Of a stretch of 18,043 nucleotides of DNA, positions 1-8,145 are shown piece after piece. This stretch comes from a bacterium (GTDB lineage: Bacteria; Zhuqueibacterota; Zhuqueibacteria; Thermofontimicrobiales; Thermofontimicrobiaceae): NCBI GenBank assembly GCA_025453735.1, contig JALOPY010000003.1, positions 1 through 18,043 of the forward strand. The letters are read 5' to 3'. The translations under genes were made by a program, and so were the position numbers. The first letter of the stretch is position 1; every line of letters begins with the position of its first letter. The notes under the pieces were generated by a model. It ran no database searches, had not been told where the DNA came from, and saw only the letters and a list, made by a program, of their open reading frames with translations.

Positions 1-1
1 A

Positions 2-1321
2 GCTGAGAAACGGGCTCATATTCTTGAAGGATTGAAAATTGCGCTCGATCATCTTGATGAAATTATTGCATTGATTCGCGGTTCACGTGATCCCGAAACC
101 GCCAAAAACGGCTTGATGAAAAAATTTAAGCTATCCGAGATTCAAGCGCAAGCGATTCTGGATATGCGCCTCCAACGACTGACAGGTCTTGAAAGAAAAA
201 AAATTGAAACGGAATATTTAGAGACGATAAAATTAATCAACAAATTGAAAGCGATTTTGGCCAACAAAGCGATGCGAATGCAAATTATTATTGACGAGCT
301 GACGGCATTAAAAGAAAAGTTTGGCGATGATAGAAGAACCGAAATTATTTTAAAAACTGAAGAATTTACAATTGAAGATATAATTGCCGAAGAAGATATG
401 GTGATCACCATTTCCCATACTGGATTCATCAAAAGATTTCCAGTATCAGGCTACCGTCGGCAGTCACGTGGAGGAATCGGGCATTCGGGAGTTTCAACTA
501 AAGAAGAAGACTTTATCGAGCATTTATTCATTGCTTCGACACATCATTATATTCTAATATTCACCAATCGTGGCAAATGTTACTGGTTAAAAGTTTACGA
601 AATTCCTCAAGCTGGAAAAGGATCGAAAGGACGAGCTATCGTAAATTTAATCAATATCGAAAAGGATGAAAATATTGCTTCCATTGTGAACGTAAGACAA
701 TTTGATGATGAACATTATGTCATGATGGCAACCCAAAAAGGTATCGTTAAAAAAACCGTACTTTCAGCATTCGGAAATCCCCGGAAAGGCGGCATCAATG
801 CCATAAACATTCGCGAGGACGATAAGCTCATCGAATCGAAAATTACCGACGGATCGCAGGAGATCGTTTTGGGAACGTATTTTGGCAAAGCGATTCGCTT
901 CCTTGAATCTGACGTGAGAGATATGGGACGTCAGGCGACTGGCGTTTCTGGTATTACGTTGGCAAAAAATGATTTCGTTGTAGGCATGGTGACTGTCCGC
1001 AGCGATTCAACTTTGCTGGTAATCACAGAGAAAGGTTTTGGCAAAAGAACGCCCATAAAAGATTATCGGCTAACGAGGCGGAGCGGCAAAGGCGTTGTCA
1101 CAGTCAATACCACAGAACGCGTGGGAAAAATGGTCGCCATTAAAGAGGTTATCGAAGATGATGATTTAATGATCATCACGACCAGCGGCAATGTGATTCG
1201 TCAATCTGTGAAACAAATTCGAGAAACAGGACGTGCAACTCAAGGCATTCGACTGATTCGTCTAACAGGAAAAGACCAGATAGCAGATGTCGCTCGAATT
1301 ATAAAAGATAGCGATGAATAA
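2..1321 (+). CDS. gyrA: DNA gyrase subunit A, C-terminal half (5' partial)
   Basis: GyrA is the breakage-reunion subunit of DNA gyrase, which introduces negative supercoils. The reading frame is open from base 2, so only the last 439 residues are present and the true start lies outside the window. The first residues match the end of the breakage-reunion domain and its coiled-coil arm (RAHILEGLKIALDHLDEII and QAQAILDMRLQRLTGLE). A C-terminal beta-pinwheel follows, with repeated blades around 'GFIKRF', 'GKAIRF', 'GFGKRT' and 'GNVIRQ'. A GyrA-box-like motif QSRGGIG (461-481) sits in the first blade. This motif marks gyrase rather than topoisomerase IV (ParC), although it differs from the usual QRRGGKG type. 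The protein ends without a long acidic tail. A short hairpin follows three bases after the stop codon. Confidence 0.95.
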   Translation, partial: AEKRAHILEGLKIALDHLDEIIALIRGSRDPETAKNGLMKKFKLSEIQAQAILDMRLQRLTGLERKKIETEYLETIKLINKLKAILANKAMRMQIIIDELTALKEKFGDDRRTEIILKTEEFTIEDIIAEEDMVITISHTGFIKRFPVSGYRRQSRGGIGHSGVSTKEEDFIEHLFIASTHHYILIFTNRGKCYWLKVYEIPQAGKGSKGRAIVNLINIEKDENIASIVNVRQFDDEHYVMMATQKGIVKKTVLSAFGNPRKGGINAINIREDDKLIESKITDGSQEIVLGTYFGKAIRFLESDVRDMGRQATGVSGITLAKNDFVVGMVTVRSDSTLLVITEKGFGKRTPIKDYRLTRRSGKGVVTVNTTERVGKMVAIKEVIEDDDLMIITTSGNVIRQSVKQIRETGRATQGIRLIRLTGKDQIADVARIIKDSDE

Positions 1322-1324
1322 TCA

Positions 1325-1342
1325 AAACTATCAAAATAGTTT
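1325..1342 (+). other. short hairpin just after gyrA
   Basis: AAACTAT (1325-1331) and ATAGTTT (1336-1342) form a perfect 7-bp inverted repeat around a 4-nt loop, three bases after the gyrA stop. No T-tract follows, so it is a poor intrinsic terminator. It may be an mRNA-stabilising or processing hairpin. Confidence 0.35.
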
Positions 1343-1399
1343 CAGGTAAGTTAATCATCTCTTAAGTGACGGGAACGACATTCAGAGGGAATCATCAGC

Positions 1400-2731
1400 A
1401 TGGAATCGACAACGGAAGAGACTGAAAAGAGACAGTTATCGGCTACAGTTCAGAAGAGATTGATTGGAAACAAGAATACTATTCGGTATAAAGATCTTTT
1501 AGATCAGAAAATTCCAACTTTTTTAAAAAATTACCTTCAAAATAGTGTTCAGAAAATTATTCATACTGAAGAACCAATTCAATTCAACAATTCAAAGCGC
1601 TTTGATTTTGAATATGAGAAAATTGGACTGGTAAAAAATGAATTAATAAAAGCATTTGAAGAAGCGACTATTTTTACCAGGGAAGAATTGGTCGAGATTA
1701 TCAATCGCACGGTTCAACTGCAGTTTGATTTGCTGGTCAAGCCATCAGCAACATTATTGAACATATTTTATCGACAAAAATCTGATCGAATTCAAAATGA
1801 TATTTTAAAAATATTAGAAGGACTGAATGACAGTCGCATCTATTTCAATACGCTCAAAAAAAATATCGAAGAATACGATCAGTATCATATTGTCGAGGAA
1901 AACTTTAAGCACCTGCTTGACAAAACTGAAAAAGATGTTTATCAAAAAAGCTTTGTCAAATCAATACTTTCAGACATTGATGCGATTGTTAATTTTTTAA
2001 ATTTGATTCATGGCGTTGAAAAAAGCAAAATCGATGTTAATCTGCTAAAATTACTATTGTCAGAAAGGAAATTTAAACAATATCTATCAAATTTAATTAA
2101 CTTTGAAACCAACAACTTTGACGTCGATGTCATTGCAGCGATATTTGCTAAGTTTGTAAATCGACCAGATAAATCGAACGAGGATGGCTCAAAAGCAATT
2201 GCCGATGAAATAGTGAAGCTGAGCGCCAAAGCCAGTCCGAAAACGAAATCCGAAATCACGGGTGCAAAACCTGATGAGCGATATCGAGCTGAAATTGAAC
2301 AGAGTTTCGAAAAAGAAAAAGACAACGAAGAAAGTGACCATCGAGCTCTCAAAAAAACAGGGCATAAAGAAACTGCAATTTCAAAAAAAGATCGACCGAA
2401 GAAATTTCCCAAGGTAACCAATTCCTGGAAAGATCCTCTCGATATGATTATCGAAAGAAGCAAAATTGAAGAACAGCCAGAAGGTCCATTGATTTCGCTG
2501 AAGGATCTTATCGATGAGAAGAGTGAAAGAATTCTGATGAAGCGGATATTTTGCAGCGATCCACACGACTATCATGAAGTTATCAGGAAATTAGAATCAA
2601 TCGATAATTGGAAGGATGCAAAAAAGTTGATAGACAGCGAGCTTTACGTTCGTTCCATAGAACCATTTTCAAGAGAAGCACTAATGTTGGGGGACTTAGT
2701 TTTTAATCGATATTTTCCTACAAAACATTAA
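1400..2731 (+). CDS. hypothetical helical protein (443 aa)
   Basis: I do not recognise the family. The ATG at 1400 has a fair ribosome binding site (AGAGGGA, 1384-1390). There is no signal peptide or membrane segment, so a cytoplasmic location is likely. Three parts can be seen. Residues about 25-250 are a Leu/Ile/Lys/Glu-rich, mostly helical region. Residues about 255-345 are a charged, low-complexity linker rich in Lys, Glu, Ser and Asp, probably disordered. Residues about 360-440 are a compact C-terminal region with hydrophobic spacing (for example LISLKDLIDEKSERILMKR and LMLGDLVFNRYF). It lies 78 bp after gyrA and 24 bp before the FecR-like gene, so co-transcription is possible. The context gives no clear function. 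Confidence 0.8.
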   Translation: MESTTEETEKRQLSATVQKRLIGNKNTIRYKDLLDQKIPTFLKNYLQNSVQKIIHTEEPIQFNNSKRFDFEYEKIGLVKNELIKAFEEATIFTREELVEIINRTVQLQFDLLVKPSATLLNIFYRQKSDRIQNDILKILEGLNDSRIYFNTLKKNIEEYDQYHIVEENFKHLLDKTEKDVYQKSFVKSILSDIDAIVNFLNLIHGVEKSKIDVNLLKLLLSERKFKQYLSNLINFETNNFDVDVIAAIFAKFVNRPDKSNEDGSKAIADEIVKLSAKASPKTKSEITGAKPDERYRAEIEQSFEKEKDNEESDHRALKKTGHKETAISKKDRPKKFPKVTNSWKDPLDMIIERSKIEEQPEGPLISLKDLIDEKSERILMKRIFCSDPHDYHEVIRKLESIDNWKDAKKLIDSELYVRSIEPFSREALMLGDLVFNRYFPTKH

Positions 2732-2755
2732 AATCATTAATTAAGAGGTAATTCA

Positions 2756-3520
2756 ATGAGGCTAAAAAAATATTTTCTGAACATTCAAGCAGTTGCCATT
2801 TTTTTGCTGATTGCATTGATAGTTGCTTACAGTTTGGCGCAACAACCCACCATGGAAAAAAAAGGATTGGTGACTTACACTGATGGTCGTGTAAAAAGAA
2901 AAGTAATCACTGAAGAGGATTGGACGACCGCAGAAAAAAATACGGAGGTCTTGACTGGAGATCGAGTTCGAACTTACCAAAAATCACGCGCGGAATTGGA
3001 ATTATTGGATGTCGATGTCATCCGCATGGCGCCAGAAACAATAATCGACATCGTCAAACTGTATGAAGAAACCAAAACAAAAGTGAAAGAAACCCAGGTC
3101 GCGGTTGAAAAAGGCGATGTTTGGGCGAATATCAAGAAAAAAGAAGACAATGTCAAGTTTGGCATCTCTGCGCCGGTCGCGGTTGCGGCTATTACTGGCA
3201 CTATTTTGAGAATGGGAGTTCTTCCGGATTCATCGACACTGCTAAAAGTTTATAATGGAGAGGTAAAAATTACCAACGCCCCGGAAAGGACGGATCTTGT
3301 TCCCAAAACAATTCAAGTTCATGAAGTCCCAGGACCGCATGAAGTTCCCGGCCCGTACCAGGTTTCGATGGATGAATGGATTTACATTGTCCGCAATATG
3401 CAGAAAATTGTTATCAACAATAAAGGTCAGATAAAAGAGGTGGGTGATTTCAAAAAATCAGACAAAGATGAAATGACGGATTGGGTGCGCTGGAATTCAC
3501 AACGTGACAAGCTCAGATAA
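2756..3520 (+). CDS. exported FecR-domain protein
   Basis: The ATG at 2756 follows a good ribosome binding site (AAGAGGT, 2743-2749). Residues 1-29 are a signal peptide or membrane anchor: basic MRLKK, a hydrophobic stretch about 11-27, then SLAQQ, a plausible cleavage site. Residues about 37-175 resemble a FecR domain: 'GLVTYTDGRV', 'TGDRVRTYQKSRAELELL', 'IRMAPETIIDI', then 'APVAVAAITGTILRM' and 'LLKVYNGEVKIT'. The domain therefore probably sits in the periplasm. Classical FecR relays a signal from a TonB receptor to an ECF sigma factor, but no sigma factor or receptor gene is next to it. Many stand-alone FecR-domain proteins have unknown roles. A tandem HEVPGP-HEVPGP repeat lies at residues 189-200. 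A strong terminator follows. Confidence 0.8.
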   Translation: MRLKKYFLNIQAVAIFLLIALIVAYSLAQQPTMEKKGLVTYTDGRVKRKVITEEDWTTAEKNTEVLTGDRVRTYQKSRAELELLDVDVIRMAPETIIDIVKLYEETKTKVKETQVAVEKGDVWANIKKKEDNVKFGISAPVAVAAITGTILRMGVLPDSSTLLKVYNGEVKITNAPERTDLVPKTIQVHEVPGPHEVPGPYQVSMDEWIYIVRNMQKIVINNKGQIKEVGDFKKSDKDEMTDWVRWNSQRDKLR

Positions 3521-3560
3521 TAGAACTGCCGAATAAATTTTATTTTTAAAATTCCAATTT

Positions 3561-3595
3561 AAAGGCGTGTTGATTCTTTTCAATACGCCTTTTTT
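3561..3595. terminator. Rho-independent terminator between convergent genes
   Basis: AGGCGTGTTGA (3563-3573) pairs with TCAATACGCCT (3580-3590) in an 11-bp stem with one G-T wobble and a 6-nt loop. A T-run follows (3590-3595). It terminates the plus-strand FecR-like gene. AAA at 3561-3563 gives a shorter T-run on the other strand, so it may also act weakly on the convergent minus-strand gene that ends at 3603. Confidence 0.85.
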
Positions 3596-3602
3596 AGTGG
3601 CA

Positions 3603-6299
3603 TTAAAAATTGTAACCTGCGGAAAAATAATAGACACTTCTTCCTTCGCTGCTGCGACCAAATGAAAACGAGAGTGGTCCCAAAGGCGTCTGAAAATCGA
3701 TTGCAGTCCCAAGTCCTTGCACAAAATCTTTTGGGTCGATATCTCTGCTATTTTTCCATGTTGCGCCAATGTCGTAGCGCAGGCTCCAGTACGTGTCGAT
3801 TGGAAATCGGAACGGGAAAAAATAGCGATATTCAAAGCTTCCGACAATAATATGACGTCCAACTTTTTCATTCTCCCGCAATCCATAAAAAGTCGATTGT
3901 CCTCCCAAACGAAATTGCTCGATGAATGGCGTTGTCATGTCAGAGGTTCCCCAAAAAAGCTTCGGATGAATGGTATTGCGATGCAAGAACGTATGGTAGA
4001 GCTCAAGCGAATTAAACAGCTTAACAAAGGATATTTGGCTATTTAAAAAAGTTGCAGATGACATTTTATAAAAGAACTGGTAATATTTTCCTGTTCGTGG
4101 AAATGGAAAACGATCTTGCGTATCTACAATTGATTGAAGGGCAATCGTTTTTAAATCAAATTTTCCGGTGGGATACCCAGACCCTCGGATCGGTTGTAAT
4201 TCAATCGAATTTATAGTGGCTATTAGCGAAAAAACTCCCAATCTTTGGATCTGTTGACCCAGGGAAAATGTTATGCCAGATTCTTTTTGAAAAAATTCTC
4301 CATCTTTATTTCCTTCATTATAATAAAAGTTATTGAAGCGCTGATGAAATAGATCGAAATTATTAGTAATGAAGCTCTTGAAAATTCTATCTGCCCGAAA
4401 TTTTAGCTTAATTATTTGGTCACGATTCCCATATTGCCCATGAAACGTTAATTGATTTCCTGAACCAAAAATATTTTCGTCAGCCAATTCAAGCAGTCCT
4501 TTGTTCTTGCGTTCGGTATTATAGTGATAACTGAGCCGAACAAGATTGAAAGCCTTTTCTTTAACCCTTATTTTTAATTCGTCATAGTAATTCTTTCTTG
4601 ATATCTCCAGCGAAACGTTCTCAAATAAATTGGAGCTATGAATATTATTTAATCCTTCATCTGCCCGGTTGATGTTAAATATATCACCCGGCTTTAATGG
4701 AAATTCTCTTTGAATCACATAACGATGGCTTCGTTCCATACCCTCGAAATAGATCGCTGAAATTATCCCTTCATTAATATCGATTACCAGGGCATTATCG
4801 TTGAGCAAAATGTCGTTTATCCTTACCAGGGAATAGCCCTTTTGTTTGTAAAGCCGAATTATTCTTGAAATGTCGTTCTTGGAATGAAAATAATTTATTG
4901 GTCTTCCAATTTTGCTAGTAACCTGGGTCAAAAGAGTCGAGTCGGTAAAAACAGTATTTCCTTTGAAAACGATTGAATCTAAGATTGGATTGGGTGTCAA
5001 ATGAAAATCAATCGATAACAAACTGTCTTCCCGGATACATTCTGATCTAACATCATTGAAATACCCGGTTCTGTAAATTTGACTCAGTGTTGAAGATATT
5101 GCATTAAAACTGATGTTTTCGGCAAGGCGCATTTTGATTGAATCGTGGGCAATCTCGGTCAACCACGGGTCATCACAAATAATAGTGTATGTTTTCAAAA
5201 GATAAGCGCTATCAGAGATATTGTGAGTACTTTTTGATTTGATGAGATGCTGAATCTGACTGATTTTATCATTCGCCGCACTGCGACCGGCATTAATGAT
5301 TTCTGTTACATGTTGAAAGCTGTCAGATTTTAAGCCATTAAGATCAACCTGAATGAGAACATCGGCTCTCGTGCGCTGATCAGCATTTTTTTCTCGCTGC
5401 ATAATCGTGGTAACCTGATCGGCAATTTCCCAGGGAGCCTTTATTTTTTCCCGTTGCCGTAATTTGGAAACAGTATCGACCGCGATGATCAAATCGACGT
5501 CAAATTCATTGACTTCATTCACCGGAATATTATTAATCAGACCCCCATCAACAAGCAGCATAGTATCGTATGCCACGGGTGTGATCAATAAGGGTACCGC
5601 CGATGATGCTTTCATTGCTTCGGCAAGATTGCCCTTGTTTAGAACAATTTTTTGACCGGTTATAAGGTCGCACGCAACAGCTCGAAACGGAATTTTCAAT
5701 TGATCAAAATTTGAGCTAATCTGGTAATCCGACCGCAAAGTCAGGCTTGTCAGAATTGATGTTAATTTCTGTCCCGCGGAGATGGCTTGTGGAATGGCAG
5801 GTTTCAGTCCTTTAAATCGCAGTCGTAGAATTGCGCGTCCATGTTCTTCTTTTTGGCCGATAAACAAGTTCGATCGCGGAGGAACGTCGCTCATAATTTC
5901 GCTCCAGTTGATGGTCGTCGCTATCTCTTTGAGCTGCTCCGGAGTATATCCTGACGCATAGAGTCCGCCGATTATGCTGCCCATACTCGTGCCAACGATA
6001 ATATCGATGGGAATTTGGTATTCCTCAAGCGCTTCTAAAACTCCAATCTGAGCGAAGCCTCGCGCGCCACCGCCGCTTAGTGCAAGTCCAACTCGAGGAC
6101 GATGAATTAGTTTATGTGGAATGAAACAAAATGGAGGCTTATCAATTTCTCCATAATCCAATGAAATCGAAATTGTATCGATTCTGCTGCCTGGTTGACC
6201 AAAGCCATCCCTGTAGATCCAGAGAAAAATATTTGTAAGAAGTATGCTAAATAAAAACAGCTTTCTCAATTTTAATACAAAAATACAATATCTTTTCAT
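3603..6299 (-). CDS. patatin-like phospholipase with POTRA and outer-membrane barrel (type Vd-like)
   Basis: This 898-aa protein joins a lipase-like domain to its own outer-membrane pore. Residues about 1-35 look like a signal peptide (basic start, then hydrophobic LFLFSILLTNIFLW). Residues about 68-270 are a patatin domain: the oxyanion loop GGGARG (76-81), the nucleophile motif GTSMG with Ser105, and the Asp251-Gly-Gly motif. The Ser-Asp dyad is therefore intact and the domain is probably an active acyl hydrolase. Residues about 375-580 hold POTRA-like repeats (for example 'LDSIVFKGNTVFTDSTLL'). Residues about 585-898 are a BamA/TamA-type surface-antigen barrel ending in the aromatic FSAGYNF. 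This is the PlpD (type Vd autotransporter) layout. Whether the patatin domain is released, exposed or held in the periplasm cannot be read here. The gene is monocistronic and has no clear Shine-Dalgarno sequence. Confidence 0.92.
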   Translation of the reverse strand: MKRYCIFVLKLRKLFLFSILLTNIFLWIYRDGFGQPGSRIDTISISLDYGEIDKPPFCFIPHKLIHRPRVGLALSGGGARGFAQIGVLEALEEYQIPIDIIVGTSMGSIIGGLYASGYTPEQLKEIATTINWSEIMSDVPPRSNLFIGQKEEHGRAILRLRFKGLKPAIPQAISAGQKLTSILTSLTLRSDYQISSNFDQLKIPFRAVACDLITGQKIVLNKGNLAEAMKASSAVPLLITPVAYDTMLLVDGGLINNIPVNEVNEFDVDLIIAVDTVSKLRQREKIKAPWEIADQVTTIMQREKNADQRTRADVLIQVDLNGLKSDSFQHVTEIINAGRSAANDKISQIQHLIKSKSTHNISDSAYLLKTYTIICDDPWLTEIAHDSIKMRLAENISFNAISSTLSQIYRTGYFNDVRSECIREDSLLSIDFHLTPNPILDSIVFKGNTVFTDSTLLTQVTSKIGRPINYFHSKNDISRIIRLYKQKGYSLVRINDILLNDNALVIDINEGIISAIYFEGMERSHRYVIQREFPLKPGDIFNINRADEGLNNIHSSNLFENVSLEISRKNYYDELKIRVKEKAFNLVRLSYHYNTERKNKGLLELADENIFGSGNQLTFHGQYGNRDQIIKLKFRADRIFKSFITNNFDLFHQRFNNFYYNEGNKDGEFFQKESGITFSLGQQIQRLGVFSLIATINSIELQPIRGSGYPTGKFDLKTIALQSIVDTQDRFPFPRTGKYYQFFYKMSSATFLNSQISFVKLFNSLELYHTFLHRNTIHPKLFWGTSDMTTPFIEQFRLGGQSTFYGLRENEKVGRHIIVGSFEYRYFFPFRFPIDTYWSLRYDIGATWKNSRDIDPKDFVQGLGTAIDFQTPLGPLSFSFGRSSEGRSVYYFSAGYNF

Positions 6300-6422
6300 A
6301 TTGTTTTGATAAGAGAAGTTTTTAAAAAAAATATTTATAGCTTATGATTTTAAAGAAGTTACCAGATTTAAACGAAGAAATCAAAATAAAGTTCAAATTG
6401 TTGCTGCCAACTAAAAATGAAA

Positions 6423-6451
6423 TTGACTTTGATAAATTAGTTTTGTATATT
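6423..6451 (+). promoter_or_regulatory. candidate sigma-70 promoter for bioY
   Basis: TTGACT (6423-6428), a 17-bp spacer and TATATT (6446-6451) lie 30 bp ahead of the ATG at 6482. The spacing is ideal and both hexamers are close to consensus. The sequence is AT-rich, so a chance match is possible. Confidence 0.5.
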
Positions 6452-6481
6452 TACAATAAATTCAAATTAATACATAAAAAA

Positions 6482-7105
6482 ATGATAGTTTATAATCGGA
6501 ATAGGATTATTATCAGCATCGGACTGTTTACTGCCTTGACCGCAGTTGGGGCTTATATCAAGATCCCGCTGCCGCATGTTCCGATTACGCTGCAAACGTT
6601 CTTCGTTATAATGAGCGGAAATTTGCTTGGCTATCGGTACGGATCGATCAGCCAATTGTCATATCTCGTATTAGGCCTAATTGGCTTGCCGATCTTTGCG
6701 TATGGCGGTGGTCCTGGATATATTTTTCAGCCATCATTCGGATATTTATTGGGTTATCCAATTGCGGCATTCGCGATCGGATTATTATTAAATCTCAGTT
6801 TTTCCATTCATAAATCGAATGTGATCGAGCGAATTAGACCAATTTTTAAAATACTATTCGCCGATCTCATTGGGATTCTCATTATTTTTTTCACGGGCTT
6901 AAGCTATCTTTATTTAAATATAAAATACAATTTGTATTTGAATATCGAATCAGCAACAATTTCCGGATTGAATTTTAAATATGCACTGCAATCTGTGGTA
7001 CTATTGTTTTTTCCGGTGGATTTATTAAAGATAATTTTAGCGTCCTGGGTGACTCTAAAATTAAAAAAGCAGTCTTTCTATCGTTACAATGATTTCAAAG
7101 CTTAG
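6482..7105 (+). CDS. bioY: biotin transporter BioY (ECF S component)
   Basis: BioY is the membrane-embedded biotin-binding subunit of an energy-coupling-factor transporter. From the ATG at 6482 the protein has 207 residues, near the family's usual 180-200. The family core is clear: 'ALTAVGAYIKIPLPHVPITL', LQTFFVIMSGNLLG, then LVLGLIGLPIFAYGGG and the glycine-rich FGYLLGYPIAAFAIG, with about six hydrophobic helices. The frame stays open back to an ATG at 6344. The extra 46 residues are Lys-rich and unlike BioY, and they cover a good promoter (6423-6451), so the shorter start is preferred. Neither candidate start has a good ribosome binding site. No EcfA or EcfT gene is adjacent, so the energising module must be elsewhere or BioY works alone. 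A 30-40-residue insertion before the last helix (SYLYLNIKYNLYLN region) is longer than usual. Confidence 0.9.
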   Translation: MIVYNRNRIIISIGLFTALTAVGAYIKIPLPHVPITLQTFFVIMSGNLLGYRYGSISQLSYLVLGLIGLPIFAYGGGPGYIFQPSFGYLLGYPIAAFAIGLLLNLSFSIHKSNVIERIRPIFKILFADLIGILIIFFTGLSYLYLNIKYNLYLNIESATISGLNFKYALQSVVLLFFPVDLLKIILASWVTLKLKKQSFYRYNDFKA

Positions 7106-7143
7106 ACTATTCTATTTTTAAAAATAAAGTTATAAATATAATG

Positions 7144-7149
7144 AGAGGT
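7144..7149 (+). promoter_or_regulatory. ribosome binding site that sets the sugar-kinase start
   Basis: AGAGGT lies six bases before the ATG at 7156. It overlaps an earlier in-frame ATG at 7141, which has no site of its own, so 7156 is the better start. Confidence 0.7.
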
Positions 7150-7155
7150 ATTCAA

Positions 7156-8145
7156 ATGAACCAGTATATCGTCGGAGTGGATGGAGGAGGCACAAAGACA
7201 GATCTTGTATTAATTGATCGGTCTGGAAATGTGATCGGAAGGGAACGGGGCGGAGCGACAAATTTTCAGGCTATTGGAGGCAAAAAAGTAAAAGAAGAAA
7301 TTTCCGATTGCCTCAATAGGCTGCTGAATAGTACTAATGTTCCATCTCATAAAGTGGATCAGATTTTTTTAGGATTGGCAGGAGCTGGTCGAGAAAGCGA
7401 CAGAAACGAAATTACTGCCCTTTTTAGCGATACTGAGTTCAAAGGCAAAGTAACTGTTGATAGTGACGCGGTCGTTGCGCTTGCTGGAGCGTTTGGCACA
7501 GCTCCGGGAATAATTATCATTTCCGGGACTGGCGCGATATGTTTTGGAATGAACCACGAAGGCAAGGTGGTGCGATCGGGAGGCTGGGGATATTTGTTGG
7601 GAGACGAAGGCAGTGGTTATTTTATCGGCAGGGAAGCGTTAATCGCTGCTTTAAAAGATTTCGACGGACGGGGTGAAAAGACAACCTTGCGAACAGAAAT
7701 TGAACGCCATTTTAACTTGAATTCAATCGATCAAATTATTCCACAAATATATCAAAATAAGATTGACCGGACGGCCATTGCCAATTTAGCGCCCATCGTT
7801 TTTGATCAAGCGAAACAGGGAGATGAACACGCCGAAGAAATTATTCGTCATTCTGGTCGTGAATTAGGCGTACTGGCGAGAGCTGTGGCGCAGAAATTGA
7901 ATTTCATGAATGAAGAAATAAAGGTGGCTTTGATTGGCAGCATCTTTAAACAGAAAGACATCTTGATTAATGAAATTTCTAAAGAGCTCTTTGAAGTTTC
8001 ATGGAATATTGAAATCAAAGATCCGATGTTTGAGCCAAAATATGGCGCGGCGTTATTGGCGCTGCAAAAAATTGGCGTTCAGATTGATGAGCCATTGTTG
8101 AAGAATCTTCAATATTCAATCAGTCAGGCTAAGGAACCTAAATAG
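7156..8145 (+). CDS. N-acetylglucosamine/N-acetylmuramic acid kinase family protein (BadF/BadG ATPase type)
   Basis: This 329-aa protein has the actin-like ATPase fold of the BadF/BadG/BcrA/BcrD family. That family includes GlcNAc kinases and clostridial MurK, which phosphorylates MurNAc and GlcNAc. The phosphate-1 motif GVDGGGTKTD (residues 7-16), 'GLAGAGRESDR', the phosphate-2-like 'VTVDSDAVVALAGAFG', the adenosine-region IIISGTGAICFG and GGWGYLLGDEGSGYFIG are all present, so the enzyme looks intact. The next gene, anmK, starts on the base after this stop codon. The pair therefore probably acts in recycling of cell-wall amino sugars in the cytoplasm. GlcNAc is the likeliest substrate, MurNAc a fair alternative. 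The start at 7156 is chosen for its ribosome binding site. Confidence 0.88.
   Translation: MNQYIVGVDGGGTKTDLVLIDRSGNVIGRERGGATNFQAIGGKKVKEEISDCLNRLLNSTNVPSHKVDQIFLGLAGAGRESDRNEITALFSDTEFKGKVTVDSDAVVALAGAFGTAPGIIIISGTGAICFGMNHEGKVVRSGGWGYLLGDEGSGYFIGREALIAALKDFDGRGEKTTLRTEIERHFNLNSIDQIIPQIYQNKIDRTAIANLAPIVFDQAKQGDEHAEEIIRHSGRELGVLARAVAQKLNFMNEEIKVALIGSIFKQKDILINEISKELFEVSWNIEIKDPMFEPKYGAALLALQKIGVQIDEPLLKNLQYSISQAKEPK
8131..8135 (+). promoter_or_regulatory. ribosome binding site for the TTG start of anmK
   Basis: AAGGA lies inside the last codons of the upstream kinase gene, 10 bases before the TTG at 8146. It supports the TTG start and translational coupling of the two genes. Confidence 0.6.

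Noticed and set aside
2..1321. ParC (topoisomerase IV) instead of GyrA
   Set aside because: A GyrA-box-like motif QSRGGIG is present and the six-blade-like repeat pattern fits GyrA. ParC usually lacks it.
1325..1342. Intrinsic terminator after gyrA
   Set aside because: The hairpin is perfect but AT-rich, and no T-tract follows.
2008..2463. 151-residue open frame on the minus strand inside the hypothetical protein gene
   Set aside because: It is antisense to a better frame with a good ribosome binding site. Its Ser/Phe/Leu-rich product is typical of antisense to Lys/Glu-rich coding sequence.
6344..6481. N-terminal extension of BioY
   Set aside because: It has no similarity to BioY, no ribosome binding site at correct spacing, and contains a likely promoter.
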